NCBI GenBank assembly: GCA_021495925.1
Contig: JAKEKT010000109.1
Coordinates: forward strand, 50,282 to 114,281
Source: Diplodia intermedia
Taxonomy: Eukaryota; Ascomycota; Dothideomycetes; Botryosphaeriales; Botryosphaeriaceae
Direction: 5' to 3'
DNA length: 64,000 nt
Shown: positions 57,406-64,000 of the stretch, piece by piece
How the letters are laid out: each line of letters opens with the position of its first letter
Position numbering within the stretch: position 1 is the stretch's first letter
Notes under the pieces: model-generated
Database searches by the model: none
The model's input: only the letters and a program-made list of their open reading frames with translations
What the model was told of the DNA's origin: nothing
Made by a program: the position numbers and the translations under genes

Positions 57406-58241
57406 TGTTGTCGGTGGTCTTGCTTCGGCAAGGGCTACTATGGCAGAGTGATGGGAGATAAGTCTCTGAAGCTTACATGACCGTCATGGTTGTTTCTAAG
57501 CTGGCTAAGCCGAGGCAATACCTACAAGGCAGCGATCCATACCTAGCGGGGTCAACACCGCAACCTCACTTCATCCCCATTCACTTCTCACTTGGGAACT
57601 ACCACCAGCAACGTGTCTTCGAAGTTGAGAGGCCACGTCCGAGTGCTCATGACTGAGTCCAGAGCGATCGGCAACCATGCTCTCGGATCATACGACAGCC
57701 CAATGATGCTCTCTGCAGCAAAAGTACGACCCGCTGCTGATCCACAGGTACGAAGCGGCTCAAAATAGAAAGCGATATTGCACAGAAGATCCGCCGAGGC
57801 CGCTGTTGATATCCCGGTCAACAATCAATGGGACCGACTGTCTCTTCCGTTGTGTCGTCGACCCATGCCGCGTCGTAGCCGCCCGAACAATGTAGATCTG
57901 GATCGTCAGCCGCCAGGAACAGGCGCCGCCCGATCCAGGAAAAGAATACGAGCACGGCGCTTCGAGTAGCACCATCGAAAGCGCGCCACAATGATATATG
58001 CCCTAGCCAGCCGACTTTGATTTCTTTTTTTTTCCCGCCTTCTCCACCCCACTCCGCTGCATGTGTAGTGTTTCCCGCCCCTGCGCCGCCAAGACATTGT
58101 GGTGAATGCAATCATGCACATTCGAACAGCTAGGGCAAGCCAACCAGCCTGCCGACCGACCTCTCAACCGCCCGAGGTATTTAAACCACTAGGAATCTTG
58201 CCAGAGCCCGTCTGTCGGTAAACCATTGTCAAACCGTCACC
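57406..58241. other. Divergent intergenic region
   Basis: About 840 bases between the alpha/beta hydrolase start and the CBM18 gene start. A TATTTAAA lies near its right end. No gene supported; short open frames at 57588-57975 look like chance. Confidence 0.5.
58177..58184 (+). promoter_or_regulatory. TATA-like element of the CBM18 gene
   Basis: TATTTAAA about 60 bp upstream of the CBM18 ATG, a usual spacing and consistent with a regulated, highly inducible gene. Confidence 0.55.
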
Positions 58242-59409
58242 ATGCTCCACCACCTCACTCTACCGTTGCTGCTGCTACTGCTCGTCGCGAACGGCGTCTT
58301 GGGCCAGAACTGCGGGCCCAAGTACAACAACCAGGTCTGCGCTGCCAACGCTTGCTGTACGTCCACTCTCACCCTGCCCATGTTCCAACTTTGCCCACTG
58401 ACCAATGTTTGCTTCATAGGTAGCCAATATGGATGGGTAAGCCTGCCCAACCTTCCGTTGCTGTTGCCCTCACCCGCATTCCGATTTCAGCCACTGTTTT
58501 CTCTTTCAGCCGTGAATCTCAGCCTCAAATGCCGTGCTGCTGTCATCGCCGAGTTTGCGACCATTGTCACACCCGCCACGCCGATTCCTCTTTTCCCATC
58601 TGCTGTGCAACGTTGCCCGAGATATGCACCGCGAGCATTTCGTCTCTGGGCGAAAAGACTGGGCCGCGTGTTATTTCCAGAGAGAGAGAAAGAGGGGGGG
58701 CAGCGCAGCGTAGCATGCGCCCGGCAATATACGGTCTCGATCGAGGAGACACCGGCTGACGTGTTTTGCTCTCTCTCACCAGTGCGATACCGGCGCCAAC
58801 TACTGCGACCCAGCCACCTGCCTGAGCGCCTTCTCCGGCCCCGGTTCCAGCTGCGCTGTGAGTTGAACCGAAGCCCTCCCCCCCCGAACGAACTCAACCA
58901 GTCCAACCGCTGACCTGAAAAAGAAATCCAACTCGATCACGACCACAACTTCCGCCGAGACATCTACCAGTACCAGTCCCACCACCGGCGCCACCGACGA
59001 CACCTTCGCCACCGCCGTCCCGGACATCGACGTCTGCGGCCACGCCCAAGGCGGCGTCGCCTGCCCGGGCGCGGGCGCCGGCGGCTACTTCTACCGGTGC
59101 TGCTCGGCGGCGGGCCACTGCGGGCCCAAGAACGACATCCAGGACGCGGCCATCTACTGCGGCGACGGCTGCCAGGCGGGCTACGGCGCGTGCGGCGTCG
59201 ACGGCGTGAGCAAGCCGGCCCGGCCGTCCGCCGCGCCCGGCCCGGACGCCGGCGAGGGCGAGACGTGCGGGCCCATCCCGAACAGGAGGTGCGGCGGCGG
59301 CCTGTGTTGCAGCGGCAGCAACTTTTGCGGCTCGGGCGACGACTTTTGCGGCGCCGCGAATTGGTGTCAGCCGTCGTGGGGCAGCTGCGCGGGGAAGAGG
59401 ACGGTTTAG
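58242..59409 (+). CDS. Secreted protein with three chitin-binding (CBM18) modules
   Basis: A small secreted chitin-binding protein, about 230 residues in four exons: 58242-58356, 58420-58436 (17 nt), 58783-58857 and 58924-59409. Residues 1-21 are a signal peptide, with mature Gln22. Module 1 (about 24-66) has the hevein/CBM18 pattern CGPKYNNQVCAANACC, then SQYGWC and YC, spread over three exons. A Ser/Thr linker follows (70-104). Modules 2 (about 107-165) and 3 (about 187-226, CGPIPNRRCGGGLCCSGSNFC) are more divergent but keep the Cys spacing. The second intron is 346 nt, and the last acceptor (AAAAAG) is weak, so the linker start is uncertain. No catalytic domain is present. Such proteins bind chitin in the fungal wall or act as effectors that mask chitin; that role here is inference. 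Confidence 0.85.
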
Positions 59410-59662
59410 CGGGCGCGTCTTGGGGGATTCTAGAAATGAGTAATGTAATGAAGAGATGCGAAATGAAGAGGGCTTACTAGATCCCATACGAAATGGTAAA
59501 CCGGTGAGGCGAAAAGTGCTTTCACGGAACGCTATGCATGCATGTGACTGACCTTGACTTCTTAAATGTCGTTTCACAAATAATGTACAATGATATATGA
59601 ATCCCCCACTGTTTTTGTTCTACATGACGCCCCGTGCCAAATCCAAAGCCCTTGCGATGCGT

Positions 59663-61028
59663 TTACCGTCTCCTCAAGTACCAGTTGAAAGCCAGCTGGC
59701 TGGTCTCGTAGTGGAAGGGACTGGGCACCTCGGCCAGGCCAGGTCTTGCCATTGGGTGCCTGAGGTACACGGCAGCACAGATGTTTTGGTTGACCTCGAG
59801 GTACCTCGGAATGAAGGCGAAAGCCGACATGAAGGCGCGAGGCCTCCAGGGCGTGAGGTAGGGCTTGCTGGGGTCGAAGGGGTTCTCGCGCATCTTCTCC
59901 ATAGCCTGTTGCAGCAACTCCTCCTGCTCCTCGGAAAAGTCATCGGTGGGTTCCTGCTTTACCTGTTTGGAAGGTTTGGCTAGCTTGTTGGAGATGACAG
60001 CCAGGCGGGCCTCGAGGTCATCGGTGACGGAGGTTGAGATACCCTTGGCGCAGGAAAGCATCTTACGAAGAGCTTGACGGAAACCACGAAGGTCTTGCTT
60101 GCGCTTCACTGTAATCTCTTTGGTGTCGTCCAACATGGCCTGGGTGCGCTCCATCAAGGACTTCAGAGTCTTCTTCACGTCCTCCACGCTGGCCTCCTTG
60201 GCTTCTGACTTAGCCTCAGCGTCGGTTTCCTTTTCGGCATCCGTTTCCGTCTTTGCAGCTGATTCCTCGGTCGGACGGGCCTCGTCCTTGGAATTGTCTT
60301 GCGAGGCAGCCTTTTCAGTCGGCTTATTCAAGTTGATGAACGGGCGATTCTCGCCCTTGTGCGCACCGGTGGCCCACATGACACGCTCCGGGTCGACTTG
60401 GAACATGTCGCCGGGGTTCAGCATGTAGCCAGGATAGATCATCTGCCATTGCGCCGTTAGTATGTGAGGAATTGCAAGGCTGGGATTGAGACCAAACACA
60501 CCTTCTTGCCGTTGACCTTGACCCAGCCATGCACGACGAACTGACGAGCCTGACGAGCACTCGTGGCAAATAGCGCGCGCCAGATAGCCGTGTCCAGGCG
60601 GCGCTCGATCGGGTAGAAGGTCATTTGCATGTAAGGAGTCATCTGCGGGTGCTCACGGGCGGAGACGTCGCCAGGCTCGTCTTCGCCGGAACCGCGGCCG
60701 GTTGCTTGTTCGCTGCCGTCGGTGACAGCAAGATAGCGGTGGTTCATAGGCACGACGGCGGGCAGGCTACGACGGAACATGCGCTGCCATTGCTTTTCCC
60801 GGATCTGCTCACCGTGGTAGGCACGGGTCAAGGCCTTGGCGTTCCATTTCTGCTGGAAGAAGGTCTTGCTGGCGACGCTTGGAGCGGTTGCGCGTGCAAG
60901 GTTGTAGAGGTTTTCCTTGGACCAGTCGGCCCGGAGTTTCTGGCAGCAGTGAGCAGGCGGCCGTCAACGGGGAGCATGCGGAAGGGAGGGCGTACGGGCT
61001 TCTTGAGCCAGTGGAAGCGCTTGCGCAT
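59663..61028 (-). CDS. NAM9: Mitochondrial ribosomal protein S4 (Nam9)
   Basis: A small-subunit mitoribosome protein that binds 15S rRNA early in assembly. Three exons, 61028-60996 (33 nt), 60939-60502 and 60442-59663, give 416 residues, far longer than bacterial S4 but typical of fungal Nam9. The first intron (56 nt, GTACGC...GCCAG) restores MRKRFHWLKKPKLRADWSKE; reading through gives a frame that stops. The S4 RNA-binding fold is seen as RRLDTAIWRALFATSARQARQFVVHGWVKVNGKK, interrupted by the second intron, then MIYPGYMLNPGDMFQVDPE. A long acidic/Lys-rich insertion (about residues 190-300) follows, then the conserved C-terminal PRYLEVNQNICAAVYLRHP region, including the FHYETSQLAFNWY end. The gene is head to head with La. 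Confidence 0.94.
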
Positions 61029-61490
61029 GGCGGGGACGGGGGCTGGCGGGCGATGGGAGTGACGTGCTCGAGGCGGATTCACATTCACGACTTTCGCTGG
61101 AGTCGCGGCGCGCAGCTGGCCGCAGCCAATCGGAGCCCGCGCCCGCCGCACCCGCCGCTCAGCTGCTCGAAATCTTGGCGTGGTCCGAGCTCCCGCCCAC
61201 TGTCTTTGCTCTTTGCGCGCTCTATTCGCATCTTTCTTCAGCGCCCGCCTCTTCGCACTCTGCTCCCCCGGCTGCACCTCTCACACTTTGGACTACCTGT
61301 CGCGGGTCGCTGCACTGCCTCCGCTTTCTTGACACACCGTGAGTCACGCCCGTCCAGTCATTGCCTCGTCGCATCCTTCCGAAATTTCACTTCTAACCGC
61401 TCTTGCCCCGCCAGGCTACGCGCTTGCACTTCTCTGCGCCCGCCTCTGTTTCGCCTCACCTCACCAATCCTCTCTTCTCTCGATATCACC
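61029..61490. promoter_or_regulatory. Bidirectional promoter, NAM9 / La
   Basis: 462 bases between two divergent starts, with a CCAAT box at 61127-61131 (plus strand) near the NAM9 side and a pyrimidine-rich leader before the La ATG. No TATA, as expected for housekeeping genes. Confidence 0.55.
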
Positions 61491-62920
61491 ATGTCCGACA
61501 ACCAGGTTCAGCCCGCCGAGGCCACTCCCGCCGAGGCCACTCCCGCCGAGGCCACTCCCGCCGTCACCGACGCCGTTCCCGCCGTCGCCGAGCCCACCAC
61601 CGAGCAGACTACCAGCGCCCCTGCCGAGAAGCCCGCTGAAGCTGCTCCTGAAGCTGCTCCTGAGGCTGTTGCTGGGACCACCAATGACGTGAAGGAGACG
61701 TCTGAGTCCACGAAGGATGAGCGTATGTGCTTTGTGTCCCTCAAGTGCCGTCGCGCATAATAACTCGATTCTGTAGCTGCCGAGGGCGCCAATGACAACA
61801 AGAGGGATCAACGAGGCCCTCGCGGCAAGCAACAGAAGTTCCAGAAGAGGTCGACCTACACCGGCGAGGAGTCTAGCGATCCTGAGCAGATTAGGAAGCA
61901 GGTCGAATTCTACTTCTCCGACTCTAACCTGCCCATGGACAAGTTCCTCATGAACCAAGTCGCGGGTTATGAGAACAAGCCCATTCCCCTCAAGGTTCTC
62001 CACAACTTCAGCCGCATGCGCCGTTTCCAACCCTACTCGGCCGTTGTCGAGGCCGTCAAGGCCAGCGAGGTCCTCGAGCTCACCGAGGACGAGGAGGTGC
62101 GCCGCAAGGTCCCCCTCGACGAGAAGTTTGGCAACTCGTACGATGACAACCACGTCCGTGTCATCGACGACAAGACCCAGCCGCGCAGCATTTACGCCAA
62201 GGGTTTCCCCGAGGAGGACGAGATGTCGCAGTTCAACATTGAGAAGTTCTTCCTGACCTACGGCCCCTTCAAGTCGGTGCGCCTTCGCCGCACTTGGCCC
62301 GAGAAGAAGTTCAAGGGCAGTGTTTTCGTCGAGTTTGAAGACGAGGAGACCCAGAAGAACTTCCTTGCCCTTGACCCGAAGCCCAAGTTCGAGGACAAGG
62401 AGTTGGTCTTCATGAGCAAGAAGGAGTACGTCGACATGAAGGCTAAGGACATCGCCGAGGGCAAGATCAAGCCTCAGCCCACCCGTCCTCCGCACTACTC
62501 GGCTAATGGTGCTCACCGTGGCCGTGGCCGTGGCAGTGGCGGCTTCCGTGGTCGCCGCGACGACAGGGGCGAGAAGGGTTCGGATGGCAACTGGAAGGAG
62601 GGCCGCGACAAGTTCCAAAAGGGCCGTGGCCGTGGCGGCCGTGGTGGTCGCGGAGGTCGTGGCGACAGGCGCGGCGGCGACCGCAACCGCGAGCGTGGGT
62701 CCAAGGAGGACAACGAGGAGAAGGCCGCTCCCAAGAAGGAGGTCGACGCCAGGTTAGTCATGATCCCTTGCCTGACAATTAAATGCAGTGTACTAACATC
62801 ATGCTCAGAGGTATCCCCATTGTCAAGGCCACCGAAGAGCCCAGCAAGAAGCGCGCTGCCGAGGATGACGCTGCTGGAAACGACGCGAAGAAGGCCAAGC
62901 CCGAGGAGGCCACCGCTTGA
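61491..62920 (+). CDS. LHP1: La RNA-binding protein (Lhp1)
   Basis: Binds the UUU-OH 3' ends of new RNA polymerase III transcripts, stabilising pre-tRNAs. Exons 61491-61722, 61777-62752 and 62809-62920 give 439 residues. The N-terminus has three perfect AEATP repeats followed by Ala/Glu/Pro-rich sequence. The La motif (about 95-175) contains QIRKQVEFYFSDSNLPMDKFL and the conserved aromatic residues; an RRM follows (about 195-275: SIYAKGFPEEDEM...GPFKSVRLRR...KGSVFVEFEDEE). The C-terminus is rich in RGRGG and GRGGR clusters, then a basic KKRAAED...KKAKPEE tail with likely nuclear-localisation signals. Both introns are GT-AG and split codons. A long open frame on the opposite strand across the La body is a shadow. 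Confidence 0.96.
61515..61559 (+). repeat. Three tandem 15-bp repeats in the La coding region
   Basis: GCCGAGGCCACTCCC three times in perfect tandem, encoding Ala-Glu-Ala-Thr-Pro three times at the N-terminus of La. Confidence 0.9.
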
Positions 62921-64000
62921 TACCCTAACACCACGCGCGCTTCTTCTCCACCCGCAGCCCACAGAGCTTTAGGTCTAGGGGATGATCCAAACGCCAAGGC
63001 CTGACACCGCGTCTAAGGCGGTAGCACTGTTTTCCTAATGATTTCGATTCTGTTTTGCATATCGACTGGGCTCGCATCAAGTCACGTTGCATGCATGATG
63101 CGTGTGCCCTTTGGCGGGGTACCGGCGTAGGGGGCTTGCTGAGTACAGCAACACAAAAATGGGTGCTATTTTTCCTCTCGTTAATCTCCTTCTCGATTTC
63201 TTCGACTTCTTGGCGTCTTTTCCTGAGTTTGTAAGGATCGGCCGATTCTTTTTCCCCCAGGACTCTTGGGGCGGTGCACATAGACGGAAGGGGCACAGGA
63301 GATACCATTAACCGACCAACCAAAATTGAATGAGGGATTTCTTGACTGCGGGACTTTGGTCGGGTTGGTTCCGGCAGTACTTGTCATCGTGACTCATCGA
63401 ACATGTCGCAGTGTTGCTCTTTTGGAATTGGCGCTCCTTCCCTTCGTGGAAGTGCAGACCTCCATTCCGTCTACACCTATTCCAACTCTACCCCAAATAA
63501 ACTAGAGATAGCCAAGCAAAGACGGAAGGCGAACAAGAAGGCAGACTAAGCTGCCATTGTTAAAAGTAGCCCACTTTCCAAGAAGAAAACCTCCAAACCC
63601 GACAGGTCAGGCTGGAGCATAGGTGGAGGGTGGAGGAATAAGATGCGGCGCGGAACCGCATTAATTAGGTACCCCGGACCAGCAACTCCTTCCATCCTTT
63701 TCGCTGCCAGTGATGAGACATCTTCACTTTCACTCCGGCGGAAACCCACCAGCGGGCAGCGAGAAAGCATCTGACAGGGTTGTCCTGTTTGATGGTTGGA
63801 TCCTGGTGATTAATTGACAATTTGCCAGTCAGTCAGTCAGGCAGGCAGACAGTCAGCCATTGTGCATCGAGGTCCCGTATGAACTTGTATAGTTCCGCAC
63901 AAAAAAAAAAAAGAAAAGAAAAAGGGAGGTGCAAGAAACGGTGTCTGAGGTAGGAGCCCTCAGGAGTGGGCGGAGGGAAACGGGATAGAAAGGTCCTGGG
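62921..64000. other. Right-edge intergenic region
   Basis: About 1.1 kb downstream of La, including its 3' UTR. It has an imperfect (CAGT)n tract at 63826-63856 and an A-rich run at 63901-63925. No gene supported. Confidence 0.5.
63826..63856. repeat. Imperfect (CAGT)n/(CAGG)n microsatellite
   Basis: Tandem CAGT units followed by CAGG and CAGA variants and a final CAGTCAG. Confidence 0.75.

Noticed and set aside
61461..62618. 385-codon minus-strand open frame across the La gene
   Set aside because: Antisense shadow of the strongly coding, codon-biased La exon; composition is Leu/Val-rich with no family character and it covers the RRM and La motif coding region.

Overview
The window is nuclear DNA from a filamentous ascomycete (Pezizomycotina). 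Short GT-AG introns of about 47-75 nt with CTRAC-like branch sites, intron-split conserved proteins, a Cdc3/AspB-type septin, a PTS2-tagged peroxisomal thiolase and a secreted multi-CBM18 protein all point that way. Gene style and GC-rich coding sequence would suit a Dothideomycete, but that is only a guess. I support 21 protein-coding genes. For nearly all of them I joined exons by hand so that the frame closes. I found no rRNA, tRNA, CRISPR array or intact transposon.

Layout. 1-20 kb is a mixed metabolic and transport stretch: an MFS transporter, a 1575-residue CorA-like membrane protein, a GH53 endo-galactanase, a sugar porter, an acyltransferase-3 enzyme, an N-terminally anchored protein of unknown function and 3-ketoacyl-CoA thiolase, all on the minus strand. 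20-25 kb holds a plus-strand DHA1-type MFS transporter and a minus-strand amidohydrolase. 25.4-38.5 kb is a core membrane-traffic block: phospholipase D and a cPLA2-like phospholipase in tandem, then Exo70, a Cdc3-type septin and a Pom33/TMEM33 protein on the plus strand. 38.5-43.5 kb has no gene I can support. 43.5-48.8 kb carries a Pcl-like cyclin and glycogen phosphorylase (11 exons). 50.3-57.4 kb has the FYVE endosomal tether Vac1/Pep7, divergent from Met8 (siroheme synthesis), a METTL16-like RNA m6A methyltransferase and an alpha/beta hydrolase. 58.2-62.9 kb has the secreted CBM18 protein, mitochondrial ribosomal protein S4 (Nam9) and the La RNA chaperone, the last two head to head.

How the genes relate. 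There is no convincing biosynthetic cluster. Neighbours are mostly housekeeping genes in chance or ancestral order. Functional links worth noting are galactan breakdown next to a sugar porter with a cluster of CreA-like promoter sites, the PLD/cPLA2 pair near exocyst and septin genes, and paired CCGAGG/CCTCGG motifs (FarA/FarB type) upstream of the peroxisomal thiolase. The most unusual sequence features are very small exons (4, 13, 15, 17 and 22 nt), an exon junction in the METTL16-like gene that no simple GT-AG intron resolves, the giant CorA-like protein without a GMN motif, and the 5-kb gene desert upstream of the cyclin.
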